Part shown: positions 1 to 10,254 of the stretch, one piece after another
Layout of the letters: each line of letters begins with the position of its first letter
How positions within the stretch are numbered: the first letter of the stretch is position 1
Origin: Lewinellaceae bacterium
GTDB taxonomy: Bacteria; Bacteroidota; Bacteroidia; Chitinophagales; Saprospiraceae
Direction of reading: 5' to 3'
Length of the DNA: 64,000 nucleotides
NCBI GenBank assembly: GCA_016710765.1
Contig: JADJUJ010000008.1
Coordinates: forward strand, 186,001 to 250,000
The notes under the pieces: model-generated
Told to the model about the DNA's origin: nothing
Database searches by the model: none
The model's input: the letters and a program-made list of their open reading frames with translations, nothing else
Translations under genes and position numbers: made by a program

Positions 1-1
1 C

Positions 2-706
2 ATCTACGACGATTTTTGGAACAACTACGGTCTGGAAGCCAAAGTAACCGAGTACGACATCAATAATTTGGTGCCGCAGGCCACCCAGGCAGCCTATATG
101 CGGGATCTCCTGACCATCACGTTCGCTCATCCCAGTATGAAGGGCTTTTTGATGTGGGGGTTCTGGGATGGCGCCCATTGGATGGGAAATGCTCCGATTT
201 TTAAAAACGACTGGAGCCTAAAACCCAGTGGGGAAGCCTTTGTCGACCAGGTTTTTCACCAATGGTGGACCAATGCCACGCTCCAAAGCAATGCCTCTGG
301 CGATGCCAGTGTGCGAGGATTTAAAGGCAAATATCAAATCACCGTAACCTGTGCTGATGGCAGCAGCTTCACCCAGGAGGCCTGGCTGCTGGAAGATACC
401 AGCCTGGAAATTCAACTCCCCTGTGTGGTCAGTCAGACAACAGCTGCGCTTGCTCCGCTTGGACTGCGCTGTTCGCCCTCGCCAGCGCGGGATTATTTCA
501 CGGTGCAGTGGAATGCCGATGGCTTGCCGGGACCGACCAGTTTGTATTGCTTTGACGTTATGGGCAGGCTGGTTTTACAGCAAGCACAACCTGCAACTGC
601 TGATCGCGCAGCGGTAGATTGTTCCAACTGGCCGGCCGGAATTTATTATTGTAGGGTAGTAAATGGGACTGCCAGCCAATCGGTAAGCTTCAGTGTTGTG
701 CATTAG
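2..706 (+). CDS. GH10 endo-xylanase-like protein, C-terminal part, with T9SS sorting domain (5' truncated)
   Basis: The reading frame is open from the first bases of the window, so only the C-terminal ~234 residues are present. The start of the visible part contains VTEYD, matching the nucleophile strand (TE-L/Y-D) of glycoside hydrolase family 10. It is followed by FLMWGFWDGAHW and a WWTN motif, both typical of the last barrel strands and the region after the GH10 barrel. GH10 enzymes are mostly endo-beta-1,4-xylanases. The last ~80 residues form a T9SS type A sorting domain (a PSPARDYFTV-like opening, GLYFY-like GIYYCRVV near the end), so the enzyme is predicted to be exported by type IX secretion. 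It converges on the damaged glycosidase gene on the other strand 34 bp away, suggesting a small polysaccharide-degradation locus. The exact substrate is not visible. Confidence 0.85.
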   Translation: MYDDFWNNYGLEAKVTEYDINNLVPQATQAAYMRDLLTITFAHPSMKGFLMWGFWDGAHWMGNAPIFKNDWSLKPSGEAFVDQVFHQWWTNATLQSNASGDASVRGFKGKYQITVTCADGSSFTQEAWLLEDTSLEIQLPCVVSQTTAALAPLGLRCSPSPARDYFTVQWNADGLPGPTSLYCFDVMGRLVLQQAQPATADRAAVDCSNWPAGIYYCRVVNGTASQSVSFSVVH

Positions 707-740
707 CGGACGGTGCAGGCTAATCTTATTTGCCTTCAAA

Positions 741-2619
741 TCAAGTTTTTATCACCTTGAAAACGACAGGAGTTTCCTGCTCCAAAGTTGAAATCTGCAA
801 AAATAAACCCCGGTTGTAGGTTTTGCATCGCTATGGTTGCCTGTGGACCATGCAGTTGCCCTGTTTGAACCACGGCGCCAACGAGGTTGAAGAGTGTATA
901 ACTAAACGCGCCAGACTGTGCAGCGGATTGGGTAGAAACCCGTAATTGCGTCGATACCGGATTGGGATAAACGGACGCAGTAAGAGGACTGATCTAAGTT
1001 TTGTGTGTTGCTGCTCAGCGTGTTAGTACGGGAAAAACTCCGCTGGTTCACAATCCTTTTGCTGAACCCATTGTAAGAAATGTCAAAAGCGGCGCCAACG
1101 GTAAACACATTGGTGTTGGGACTTAAGGTATACATGCTTTGGTGGCTGACCATCGGCAGGTTGGGCATGACCCAATTAAAGGTTTTGACCGTAATCAAAG
1201 CCTATATGGGGATAGAATATGGTGTTTAAATTGTTGTCTGAGGTAAATACCGAGCCACTGCGATCTACAAGGTATTGCACGTTTACATTTCCGGTTTGCC
1301 AAAAGTCGCTGTTTAGCATGTTGATCTGTATACTGGGCAATACAAGTGCAGACGGCGTCAGCAAAATGTTTTTTTCCTCGGTTTTTACCAGGTTTCCGCC
1401 ATTGTCAAAACAGCGGAATTGGAGTAAGGCGTCTTTGATGGCGGTAACATTTAAAACTGATGGTGTCCAGGAAGTAATCGCCTGGCGCCAGCCGCTGACA
1501 CCAGCATGTTGTCCAGCCAAACCTCTAATTTCGATATGCTGTCAGTTGCAAAAACCTCAACAGGCACCTGGGAGCATCGTAAATCTCCGATGACCTGGGT
1601 TGCGTTATGATGGCCGATTGAAAGGTTTTTATGGTATTCCAGACAGGCCGTTGCTGTCCGGTCTGGTCTCCAAGGCTGGTATATCCCACCAATCCGAACC
1701 ATTCTTCTGCCGCATTGTCGTGCACAAACTCATTGCCTGCTTTCCACCAGCCATCGCTGTAATTGAAAACACAGGACCCCGCGGCGCCGCCGTTTACCAG
1801 TGATTGGTACATGTGGAGGTCGCCAGCCGCTTGTTCTGTCAGCGTATTGCCGCCGTAACCCCAATTGCCGGGGCCCGCAGGTGAAACCGATAGTCCATAT
1901 TCCGTAACAATTAGCGGTTGCCCTGGTGTTTTCAAGCTACCGAGGTAATGGATGTAATCGCGGTAGCGGTGGAGGTAATTTACCGTTACAGGGTTGTATA
2001 TGTAAACATTGTAGGCGCTAAAATCGAACAGCTCTGGGTTGATGTAGGTGCCGTTAGGGGTATTGGCAATACTAACCGGGCGGTTGGGGTGCTCGGTGTG
2101 AATGATTTGTATCAGATCCGACCATAGCGCGGCCGTTTCATCATAGCCCGCCGCTGCTATTGTCTCGGGCATCGGCTCGTTCATAATCAGGTAACCAATG
2201 ATCTGATCGTAGTTTTTGGAGTAACTGAGCACATTGGAAACGGTAGTCTTGGCATTGCTGACAAAAACCGGATCGGAGAAGTCGCCGCCTGGATCAATCC
2301 AGATCCCCATGATGATCTTTATATCGTATGCCTGCAGGAAATTAAGTTCTTGCTGGGTGAAAGGCGCCCAGGTTCGAATGGTGTTGAACCCGCCCGAAAG
2401 GATGCGCTGGATGTCGGTGTTGAGTTGTGTCGGATTGAAGGTGTGGTTCCAGGGTAATTGTCCCGGAGTAGCGCCAACTTCGTATCCAATGCCTTTTATG
2501 AAAAACTTTTGACCGTCGAGGTAAAAAAAGTTGTCGTGTACCGAAACGCTTTGCGCCTGGCTGCTAACTGCAAAGGAACAAACCAGCAGTGTTATTTGTA
2601 GCAAAATCTTGATATTCAT
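741..2619 (-). pseudogene. Secreted clan GH-A TIM-barrel glycosidase with T9SS tail, several frameshifts
   Basis: The first 340 residues read in one frame: a signal peptide ending SSQAQ, then a TIM barrel with the acid/base Glu in LIMNEPMPE (about residue 148) and the nucleophile Glu in VTEYGLS (about residue 240). It resembles the catalytic domain of GH2/GH5-type enzymes. After that the homologous protein can only be followed by changing frame, near 1575, 1500, 1185, 990 and 805. The pieces carry a beta-sandwich (VPVEVFATDSISKLEVW, then SGWRQAITSWTP) and a T9SS sorting domain (TASVYPNPVSTQL, ending VVFKVIKT) stopping at 741. Five breaks in 800 bp could mean real decay or clustered sequence errors. 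The catalytic domain itself is intact. The substrate is unknown. Confidence 0.75.
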
Positions 2620-2680
2620 AATGCGCTAAGTTTTGTATTAATGACCTGATCAAAACATATTGCGCAACAAAACGAGGTTT

Positions 2681-2999
2681 GGCAAGCTCCGAAGGGTTAC
2701 TGTTTACGCACATCTTTGCTTTAGGCCCGTAGGGCCGGCATTATGGTAGCATCCAGCGACGCATGGTGTGGAATGCCGTAGGCATGGCATTAAGCCCCTA
2801 AGATTTGGACAAGTTTTACCTTTACATCAGCAATTTGGTGCTGTTTCGAGTCGAAACAACCATGAATCGCCAACATTGAAATGCCATGCCTACGGCATTC
2901 CCAAATTAGGCCTTCGGAATGCTACTATAATGCCGGCCTTACGGGCCTAAGAATCTAATACCGTAAAGTTGTGTGTAAACCGTAGTCCGAAGGGGCACT
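2681..2999 (-). repeat. Nested-palindrome interspersed repeat, copy 1
   Basis: Three inverted-repeat pairs are nested. The inner arms are AATGCCGTAGGCATGGCATT (about 2772-2791) and its complement (about 2879-2899). The middle arms, TTAGGCCCGTAGGGCCGGCA (2721-2740) and the matching block 2931-2950, surround these. The outer arms contain GTAAAC and CGAAGGG near 2690-2710 and 2974-2994. The whole unit is homologous, in inverted orientation, to 41790-42114, including the non-palindromic centre. It contains no credible ORF. It lies between two minus-strand genes. Confidence 0.85.
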
Positions 3000-3061
3000 A
3001 ATTTAAGCTAAAAAATGTTATTTTAAAAATGCAACGCTTCTAAAAGCGCAAAATCAGGGCT

Positions 3062-3845
3062 TTACTGCCACACCACATCCTTGAGCCAGGTCACGGCATC
3101 CTGTATGTACGGCACATAGTCGCAGGGGGCATAGTGGGTAAGTCCGGGCGCCACTACGAAGGTGATGTCACTGCCTGCGGCAATCGTTTGGTCTACCCAG
3201 CTTTGCGTTTCTGCCAGCGGGAATAATTCGTCGTTTTCACCGTGGATCACGTACATAGGCTTGGGCATTACGCGCACGGAGCCATTCGTGCTGATGGTGG
3301 AATAGGAACTCGCGAGGGGTATGGCAGCAGAGAAAAGTTGGGGTTGGGTTTCCCCAAAAAACCAGGCTGCCATTGCCGCCATTGCTGTAGCCCATGACCA
3401 CAATTTTATTGGGATCAATTGGCCAAAACCGTTTGGCCAACAAGACAAGGTTAATAACCTGCTCCTGGTTGGGGAGGTCGTACCACTGGTTAATGCCGCC
3501 GTTCGGACTGATGATAAACGCATCAAGGCCTTGTAAGCCAGGCTCCGCATAACAGGCTGTTGCCTTATGTGCGTCCGGATCGCCGCCAGAAGCGCCATGC
3601 AAGTGAATAACCAAGGGCTTTTTTTCACCTGCTCCTACAGTGGGTGCGATAATTCGAAAATTCCAGAGGTGCCCATATAAAAATTCCAGTTGGACATCGT
3701 GGGTGCCGGGTGTCCGATCGAGTGCCTGGAAGTCATTTTCAACATCTGTGAGCGTACGCTCTACCGGGGCTGGGGTTTCTTTTTTGCAACCCAGAACGGA
3801 AAGCATTAAAATTGAAAGCAACAGGGTTTTAGCTGGATTTCTCAT
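3062..3845 (-). CDS. Lipoprotein alpha/beta hydrolase (PHB depolymerase/esterase-like), one frameshift
   Basis: The product starts with a lipoprotein signal (LSVLGCKK; Cys about residue 20), so it should be anchored in the envelope. The alpha/beta-hydrolase core shows an oxyanion strand VIHLHGASGG, the nucleophile elbow GYSNGG, then IHGENDELFP (acid region) and GLTHYAP (catalytic His region). These are the features of the LpqC/polyhydroxybutyrate depolymerase-type esterases. The first ~165 residues and the last ~95 are in different frames. The break is near 3345-3360, within a run of short homopolymers (GGG TTT CCCC AAAAA on the plus strand), so a single-base error is likely. All three triad segments survive. 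A 160-bp TIR element ends 13 bp upstream of the ATG and must contain or displace its promoter. The substrate is not predictable. Confidence 0.8.
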
Positions 3846-3858
3846 CGAAAAAGGTTTT

Positions 3859-4018
3859 TATACTCGAAATAAAATGGTTTGCGAATGCTCACTTGTCCTC
3901 AGTCCTCCTGGCTGCGATATAAATACTCGCCGATGCCCTGCATCGTCTGCGTTTTATGCCTTACTATCAAAACTGGTAACTGCGCGATTATTTTCGCAAA
4001 CCACTTACTTCGAGTATA
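3859..4018. mobile_element. 160-bp MITE-like element, copy A
   Basis: Terminal inverted repeats of about 27 bp begin TATACTCGAAATAAAATGG and end with the complement, CTTACTTCGAGTATA. The centre has a small hairpin (GATG-ccctg-CATC). Copies B (4254-4414) and C (41532-41692) are roughly 90-95% identical by eye and in the same orientation. Nothing coding is present. The ends are TATA, compatible with a TA target as in IS630/Tc1-type elements, but the transposase family is inference. Confidence 0.85.
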
Positions 4019-4040
4019 GGTGGTTTTTGATTTTTTTCAG

Positions 4041-4124
4041 TTTGCTGCGCAAACTAATTTGTCCCGCAGAACGCGCAGAAACCGCAGATGTTTTGCGCAG
4101 CAAAACATCTGCGGTAACGCAGTC
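4041..4124. repeat. CGCAGATG-type palindromic repeat
   Basis: A perfect 15-bp stem ACCGCAGATGTTTTG (4081-4095) with a 5-base loop and its complement (4101-4115) is preceded by GTCCCGCAGA. The same module occurs in inverted orientation at 37251-37325. It lies between TIR-element copies A and B. The flanking stretches 4019-4040 and 4125-4253 hold nothing else recognisable. Confidence 0.7.
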
Positions 4125-4253
4125 CGTTTTTTTTCAAAATACTACGTTATTTGGCCATAACCCCGGCCTTATGCAAAACCGCAGGATTTGCATACAGCCT
4201 TGACTTTTTTGGTTACTTTTTGTGTCAAGACAAAGAGTAACAAATCGGTAACT

Positions 4254-4414
4254 TATACTCGAAGTAAAATGGTTTGCGAATGCTCACTTGTCCTCAGTCC
4301 CCCTGGCTGCGTTATAAATACTCGCCGATGCCCTGCATCGTCTGCGTTTTATGCCATACTATCAGAACTGGTGACTGCGCGATTATTTTCGCAAACTACT
4401 TTACTTCGAGTATA
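4254..4414. mobile_element. 161-bp MITE-like element, copy B
   Basis: Same element as 3859-4018, in direct orientation and 235 bp away, with the same TATACTCGAA...TTCGAGTATA ends (only two mismatches in the 27-bp terminal repeats). The A/B pair brackets the palindrome at 4041-4124. The next 280 bp up to 4694 show no gene; an AT-rich stretch precedes the lamin-tail gene. Confidence 0.85.
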
Positions 4415-4694
4415 AATTACAGCAATTGTGGACACGACGGATTGAATCTTTCCTTAATTATAATCAGTCTGTTTCATGAAGGTAATGGATATTTTTGAAA
4501 GATGTTCTGTTCGGCTGTACCTTGTGTTGCTGGCTGATACCACCATTTTACTTGTCAAGTACTGGGGAAGTACAAAAATTGTAGCCATACATGGCGAGCA
4601 ATCGTCCAGAAACCAGTATGGCATTTTCCCTCCGGCACATGGAGGAGCCTTCTTTTTATGCTATGTTTGTGGATGCAACCAAAATACCTATTCC

Positions 4695-7296
4695 ATGAAA
4701 TATTTGTTCCTGCTGTTGTTGCTTCCTTTTTCGGCCTTCGGCCAAATTGCAGATGATTTTTCCGATGGCAATTTTTCCGCTAACCCGGGCTGGGATGGCA
4801 GTACCACCAATTTCGTTGTCAACGCTGCCGGCCAACTGCAGTTGATGGCGCCTGCGGCAGGAGCCAGCACTTTGTATACCCATGGGAATATCCCCGACAG
4901 CGCGGTGTGGGAGCTGTATTTCCGACTGGATTTTGCGCCATCTACCTCGAACTTGCTCCGCATTTATTTGCAAGCCGACCAGGCCGACCTCAGCATGGCC
5001 AATGGCTATTGCCTGGAAATTGGTGAAACCGGAAATTTGGATGCTTTGCGTTTTATGCGCCAGGATGCAGGAATCCGTACCCTGCTGGCCGCTGGCATTG
5101 CCGGCGCCGTGGCGCTGGAGCCCGTGGATCAACGCTTGCGCATCCGCCGCAGTGCCAACGGTAACTGGACCATTGAGATGGCGCCAGGAACAGGCGGTGC
5201 CTATGGTTTGCAAGCGTCCGTCAGCGATGCTACCTATCTGGGGGGAAGCAACTTGTTTTTTGGCTTCTATTGTCTGTACACCGCTACCCGCACCGATAAA
5301 TTTATTTTCGACGATATCAATATCCAGGCCGATGTGCCCGATACGCAGGCGCCGGTACTGTTGCAGGCGCAGGCCGACAACAGCCTGCAAATTACCGCAG
5401 TATTTAACGAAGCCCTGGATCCTGTTTCCGCTGAAAACCCTGCAAATTATAACGTGTTGGGTATTGGCCAACCCAACAGTGCCTCGCTTTGGGCCGATGA
5501 GCGGAGTGTGCAATTGAACCTGCCGGCAGCACTGCCGTCCGGCAATTCCACCCTCCAAACGTCAGGTATAGCCGACATTTCCGGCAACATCAGCGGTGTG
5601 CAATCGGCGACGTTTGCGTTTTTTCCAGCCGTAACGGCTGCGGAATACGATGTTTTGATCAATGAAATTATGGCGGACCCAACACCCTCCGCCGGGCTCC
5701 CCGATGTGGAATGGGTGGAACTGTACAATCGCTCCAATAAAGTACTCAACCTCAACACGCTGCGTTTCTCGGACGGTGGCACGCCGGCAGTATTGCCCGA
5801 TTTTTTGCTGCAACCCGATTCCTTTGTGGTGCTTTGTGCCAGCAGCGGCGTGGCTGCCCTGGCGGCGTTGGCATACCCGGTACGTGCAGTTTCTGGTTTT
5901 CCCGGCCTTAACAACGATGGCGAGACACTCACCCTGACGACCGCCAATGGCACACTCATCGACCAGGTCGCCTTTTCCATCAACTGGCATACCGACAATG
6001 TGAAACGCAACGGCGGCTGGACCCTGGAACGGATCAACCCCGATATCCCTTGCCTGGGCGGCAGCAATTGGCAGTCGTGCCCGGTGCTGCCTGGTGGCAC
6101 CCCAGGAAAAGTCAATGCATCGCTTGATTTGAGTCCGGATGTTGTAGGGCCACAGCTGCTGAGTGCTTTCCCGGGATCTGCCTTAACCCTGCAACTACAG
6201 TTTTCTGAAGGCCTGGATGCTGCAGCAGCAACTGATCTGGCAGCTTATGCATTGGATCCTATGCTTCCTTTCTCCTCGGCACAACTCACTCCGGGCGACA
6301 ATACCACCCTCACCCTTACGCTGGGCGCAGCGATGGCTCCTGGGCAGGTATATGCCCTGACGGTGAATGATTTGATTACCGATTGCAGTGGTAATGCTGT
6401 ACAGACTTCGGATCCAATTTTGGTAGGGTTGCCGGAAATGCCGGCCCCGGGTGATGTGGTGATCAATGAAATTTTGTTCAATCCAGCCAGTGGCGGTTCC
6501 CGCTTTGTCGAGTTTTACAACCACAGCAACAAGATTTTTAGCTGGGAAAATATGTTCATTGCCAATTTTCAGGATGGCTCCGACATCCGGCCGGTAGCCC
6601 TGCAGCGCTTGTTTCTCCCGGGCGAGTACATCGTGTTTACCGCCAACCGGAACGATATTTTAAGCCGTTTTACCGACGTTCGGGAAGACTGGCTGCTCAG
6701 TTTTACCCTGCCTTCCTTAACGGATCAGGAGGACAATATCACCTTGTACTGGTCGCAAAACGGGGTGTCGGTTACGCTCGATTCGGTAGACTACAACGAA
6801 GCCTGGCACAATGCCTTTTACACCAGTTCGGATCGGGAAGGTGTTTCATTGGAGCGTATTCGCAGCACTGGCGGCAGCAACGATCCGGGCAACTGGACTT
6901 CGGCTGCGGGCCTCCGGCGGCCCTTCCGGCACGCCAACACGGCCCAATTCGCAGGGGCTCCCGGTTTTAAGCGCGCAATCAGATTTGCTGGTGTTTATCC
7001 GCGATCGCTTATCGCCAGATGCCGATGGTTATGAAGATTTTCTGGAAATGCAATACACCTTGCCAGCCATCGGTTATGCCGCGAGTGTGCGGGTTTTTGA
7101 TGCCGGCGGGGCACAGGTGAAGTACCTGGTGCGCCAGGACCTGCTGGGAACGGAAGGCATTTTACGCTGGGAAGGTGATGCCGACGATGGCACCAAGGTA
7201 CGGCCAGGTATTTACGTGGTTTACGCAGAGTTTTTTGAGCCAGGCGGAAATGTACAGGTGGTGAAAAAAGCAGTTTCGGTGGTTCGGAGGTTTTAG
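4695..7296 (+). CDS. Large secreted lamin-tail-domain (LTD) surface protein, one frameshift
   Basis: I chose the ATG at 4695 because it gives a clean signal peptide (MKYLFLLLLLPFSAFGQ), although the frame is open further upstream. After an N-terminal beta-sandwich of ~220 residues come Big/SbsA-like Ig modules, alternating with two lamin-tail domains: VLINEIMADPTP...VEWVELYNRS around residue 320 and VVINEILFNPASGGSRFVEFY around 590. The frame breaks near 6905-6920 in a GC-rich stretch. The continuation (GTPTRPNSQ, then a FlgD-like Ig module with LSPDADGYED and PGIYVVYAEF) is in the next frame and ends at 7296. Such proteins are exported, and the C-terminal FlgD-Ig/CHU_C-like module often serves as the sorting end in this group. 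The role is probably cell-surface or matrix-related; no enzymatic motif is seen. Confidence 0.8.
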
Positions 7297-7342
7297 TCTT
7301 TGTGGACTTTGGAAAAAATTAGACCAGTTGATGCCCTGACAA

Positions 7343-8083
7343 CTATTCGCAACTGTAGGTGTATTCAAAATTGTCCACCGATCCATCGGGCTTTACCGAC
7401 GATTCTTTTACCGGATAACCCTGCTTGTTGTACTCCATGGTTGAGCGGAAGCTGCCTGCAGCCTGCGTGCCATCGGGCATGAGGATGGTTTTGGCCAGGA
7501 GGTTGTGGGTAGTTTGGTAGGGAAATGGCGACCAGGATTCATAACTGTGCTTGTCGTCGCGGGTCCAGGTTTCGGTTCGAATCAGGCTACCGTCCGCTTT
7601 GGTTTTGGTGCTGGTATAACTGCCATTGTCATCGGTGTATTGGATCGTGGTAATTTCCAGGACAGTATCCTCCGGGCTGTAGCAGGTCATTTTTTGAATG
7701 CAATTGGTTGGCCGCTCAGCATTTTCGTACACATAGTAACGGGCTAGCGTAGGGCTGCCATCCGCTGCTGGGGTAAACATCTCCATCCGCGTAACGCGCA
7801 GTTGGGCATCGCGCTGGTAAACCGTTTTTACGTTCAGTTTGCCATCCGGAAGGTACAGTGCGTATACTGCAATGGCATTGGTGCCGGGTACATATTCAGC
7901 GGTATAGCGCTGCGCCACGCCCCCATCTTCATTGTACAGGGTGGTTTCATCCACCTGATTGCTATCGTTGTAATGAAAGGTGTACTGCAACTTGCCATTG
8001 CGGGTAGCCTGCAGGATACGACACTGGGCAAGCAGCGATGGTGAAAAGGTAAGTAGCAGGAAAAATACAATTAAGCGCAGCAT
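7343..8083 (-). CDS. Secreted protein with MORN/YD-like strand repeats, unknown function
   Basis: 246 residues starting with a signal peptide (MLRLIVFFLLLTFSPSLLAQ). The rest is built of short, repetitive beta-strand pairs such as LQYTFHYNDSNQVDETTLYN, ITTIQYTDDNGSYTSTKTK and TMEYNKQGYPVKESSVKP, which look like the toxin_WG/YD or antitoxin-YwqK kind of 'Y..G....T' repeats. I do not recognise a named family. It is transcribed convergently with the LTD gene and sits downstream of the EAD11-TIR gene (40 bp gap), so it could be the last gene of that operon or independent. Two Cys (one just after the signal peptide, one at the C-terminus) could form a disulfide. Confidence 0.7.
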   Translation of the reverse strand: MLRLIVFFLLLTFSPSLLAQCRILQATRNGKLQYTFHYNDSNQVDETTLYNEDGGVAQRYTAEYVPGTNAIAVYALYLPDGKLNVKTVYQRDAQLRVTRMEMFTPAADGSPTLARYYVYENAERPTNCIQKMTCYSPEDTVLEITTIQYTDDNGSYTSTKTKADGSLIRTETWTRDDKHSYESWSPFPYQTTHNLLAKTILMPDGTQAAGSFRSTMEYNKQGYPVKESSVKPDGSVDNFEYTYSCE

Positions 8084-8123
8084 CGTATGTTGATTTTTAC
8101 AAATGTAATGTTTTTTGTAAAAA

Positions 8124-8903
8124 TCAACCCGCAGCCAGTCGTGCTATTTCTTTGGCAATTTCTGCGTAGGCAGCATCGGTGTTGCCATAATCGGCTACCG
8201 TAAGGTTTTGAGAGGGTAGGGCGCGCAGTTTTTCCAATCCAGTGCCATCAATGTCCATCTTCTGCATCCGAATTGGAATCACCCGTCGGCCATCTGCCAG
8301 GGCCTGCATGATCATGCCAAACCAGGGCGTTTCATCGTTGAACAGGTTGGGCGTGATGATGGCGAGGATGTAGGCGGCGGTTGCTATTTCTTGCTGTGCC
8401 CAGGCTACCATGTCTGCTCCGGCGGGGGCTTTGTGCACGAAGTACATTTGGATCTTCTTGGTACTCCTGAGCACAAAAAGGTGGTTGTTGAGCCGGTCGC
8501 ACAATTGCTGGTCGATGGCGTCGTACACCACCACGAATTTGGGTATACCAGGGTTGGCTGGCGCCTCCGCTGGCATGGCGGAGGGTGCCATGGGGTCTGG
8601 CTTTGGCGCAGGCGCCGGTTTTTCCGGAACCGTAAAATCCTCTTCGCGCATACCATCAATCAGATCCAGGGCTGCGGCGCGGATCCGGTTGTTGGCACGT
8701 TGCAATTCATCGTTGCTGAGGGTGCCACGGAGCTCCTGCTTTTTGATGTCGTTCCATTCGCCCAACAGAATACCGGTGGAATCTGATTTTCCGGAGCCGA
8801 TGGGCAGCCAATCAAGCAGGGATTTCAGCGCCTCTGCAGGGTTTTCAATGATTTTCATCCGCATTTCGCGTTTCAAATCCGACCATGGTCCGGGAAGCGG
8901 CAT
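8124..8903 (-). CDS. EAD11-TIR domain protein
   Basis: The N-terminal part (about residues 15-85: ALKSLLDWLP, then LLGEWNDIKKQELRGTLSND, ANNRIRAAALDLIDG) has the pattern of effector-associated domain 11, a small helical death-like adaptor of bacterial conflict systems. A Pro/Ala-rich linker (90-118) follows. Residues ~122-258 form a TIR-like fold: KFVVVYDAID (strand A), DMVAWAQQEIATAAYILAII (the 'A-x-hh-hh-hSP' strand), RRVIPIRMQ, and LRALPSQN. The position of the NADase catalytic Glu (W-C-x-x-E in active TIRs) reads PWFGMIMQ, so the Glu appears to be missing and the domain may be a binding module. It is the last gene of an Fe-S electron-transfer operon, 42 bp behind its neighbour. Family call by eye. 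Confidence 0.65.
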   Translation of the reverse strand: MPLPGPWSDLKREMRMKIIENPAEALKSLLDWLPIGSGKSDSTGILLGEWNDIKKQELRGTLSNDELQRANNRIRAAALDLIDGMREEDFTVPEKPAPAPKPDPMAPSAMPAEAPANPGIPKFVVVYDAIDQQLCDRLNNHLFVLRSTKKIQMYFVHKAPAGADMVAWAQQEIATAAYILAIITPNLFNDETPWFGMIMQALADGRRVIPIRMQKMDIDGTGLEKLRALPSQNLTVADYGNTDAAYAEIAKEIARLAAG

Positions 8904-8945
8904 AGTTAGGTGGGTTTATTACGGGTGGTTACCGCCCGTTGTTGT

Positions 8946-9449
8946 TCAAATGATTCGTGGCATCCAGCTCTGGGAATAAGGAAGCAGCCATTTTTCTTCC
9001 AGTTCCTGTCGGGTTTGGCAAAGCGTATTGACCACCAGGGCGTCGTTGGCCAGCTCGCCGGCGCGTAATTGTTCGCGAAAGGTATTGATATCCCGCACCT
9101 CAATTTGATTGTTTTCCAGGCTGCCAAAAAGCATGCGATTGAAAAAATCGATGCCGAGTTCGGCGCCAAGGGATTCTACAAAATGAACCGACTTGTCGAT
9201 CGAACAACCGCTGGCGCCTGCCTGTGTTTCATCTACCATTAGAATGAGGTAGCGGTTGGCAAACAGTTCGCCACCAGCCTTGAGTTGCTGGTTGTGGGCG
9301 GTCCATTGTTTGGTAAATATGTCCAGGTGTTGCTGGACGGCCATGGCTTCTGCATCGCTCAACGAACGTTCGGCGGTGTACACCCAGACACGGGAGTCGG
9401 GGTGAAAAGCATTGTTTGTGGCCAAAGCGGGGTACATTGTTGCTACCAT
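8946..9449 (-). CDS. Conserved Bacteroidota protein usually labelled 'ABC transporter ATPase'
   Basis: 167 residues with no Walker A (GxxxxGKT) or signature motif, so the common database name is misleading. Visible blocks are RVWVYTAERSLSDAEA, HLDIFTKQWTAH, GELFANRYLILMVDE and ASGCSIDKSVHFVESLG; the last of these holds a conserved Cys. The ATG (9447-9449) overlaps the stop of the upstream CCG-domain gene in a TAATG arrangement, indicating translational coupling. In Bacteroidota this protein is, to my knowledge, regularly the neighbour of the two Fe-S protein genes found here, which suggests a role linked to that redox complex. Biochemical function unknown. Confidence 0.75.
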   Translation of the reverse strand: MVATMYPALATNNAFHPDSRVWVYTAERSLSDAEAMAVQQHLDIFTKQWTAHNQQLKAGGELFANRYLILMVDETQAGASGCSIDKSVHFVESLGAELGIDFFNRMLFGSLENNQIEVRDINTFREQLRAGELANDALVVNTLCQTRQELEEKWLLPYSQSWMPRII

Positions 9450-10227
9450 TATCTTATGTTGTTGAGTATCATTTCTGAGAGGTCGTACACTTTAACGTCG
9501 TCGTTTTTACCTTTGGCGGTTACACCATCCTGGAGCATGGTGATACAGAATGGACAGTTGGCTACAATAGCGGTCGCGCCGGTGGCAAGCGCTTCTTCGC
9601 TGCGCTCCATGTTGATGCGCTTGTCGCCAGGCTCGTCTTCCTTCCACATTTGAGCGCCACCAGCGCCGCAGCACAGTCCATTTTTCGTGAGCGTTTCATG
9701 TCCACCAAATCGGCATCCAGGGCAGCCAATACGGCGCGGGGCGCCTCGTACACATCATTGGCGCGGCCGAGGTAACAGGAATCGTGGTAGGTGATTTTTT
9801 TACCCTTAAATTCACCCGCTTCCTTCATCTTCAGTTTTCCGCTTTCGATCAGTTGTTGGATAAGCTGGGTATGGTGCACCACCTCGTAGTTGCCACCCAG
9901 GGCCGGGTATTCATTTTTCAATATATTGAAACAATGCGGACAGGCCGTGACTATTTTCTTTACCCCATACATGTTGAGCGTTTCAATGTTCATCATGGCG
10001 GTCATCTGAAAAAGAAATTCATTGCCGGCCCTGCGCGCCGGATCACCGGTACAGCGTTCTTCATTGCCCAATATGGCAAATTCCACACCGGCATGGTGCA
10101 GGATTTCGCAGACTGCGCGGGTAATTTTCTGGGCCCGAGCGTCGAAACTGCCGGCGCAACCTACCCAAAAAAGGATTTCAGGTTCTTTGCCCTGCGATTG
10201 GAGTTCTGGTATGGTGTATACTTTCAT
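9449..10227 (-). CDS. (Fe-S)-binding CCG-domain protein (HdrB/GlpC-like subunit), one frameshift
   Basis: The start MKVYTIPELQ (10227) is preferred over an upstream in-frame ATG because it begins the conserved part. Two cysteine-rich CCG modules are visible: WVGCAGSFDARA with a downstream ACPHC, and YHDSCYLGR with NGLCCGAGG and ANCPFC. This domain pair binds a non-canonical [4Fe-4S] cluster in heterodisulfide-reductase-like electron carriers. The frame breaks near 9682, inside an A5 run (minus strand); one extra A restores KNGLCCGAGGAQMWKE. Both CCG modules are then complete, so this is probably a sequence error. The membrane Fe-S partner is the next gene upstream, now separated by a GxxExxY cassette. 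The stop overlaps the next start (TAATG). Confidence 0.85.
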
Positions 10228-10254
10228 TTTTCTTAAATTATTGCTACATAAAAT

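Noticed and set aside
4656..5558. 300-codon minus-strand frame opposite the LTD gene
   Set aside because: Shadow frame with no recognisable domain; the plus strand shows signal peptide and lamin-tail motifs.
8946..9449. ABC transporter ATPase function
   Set aside because: No Walker A or B or signature motif; the name is inherited annotation only.
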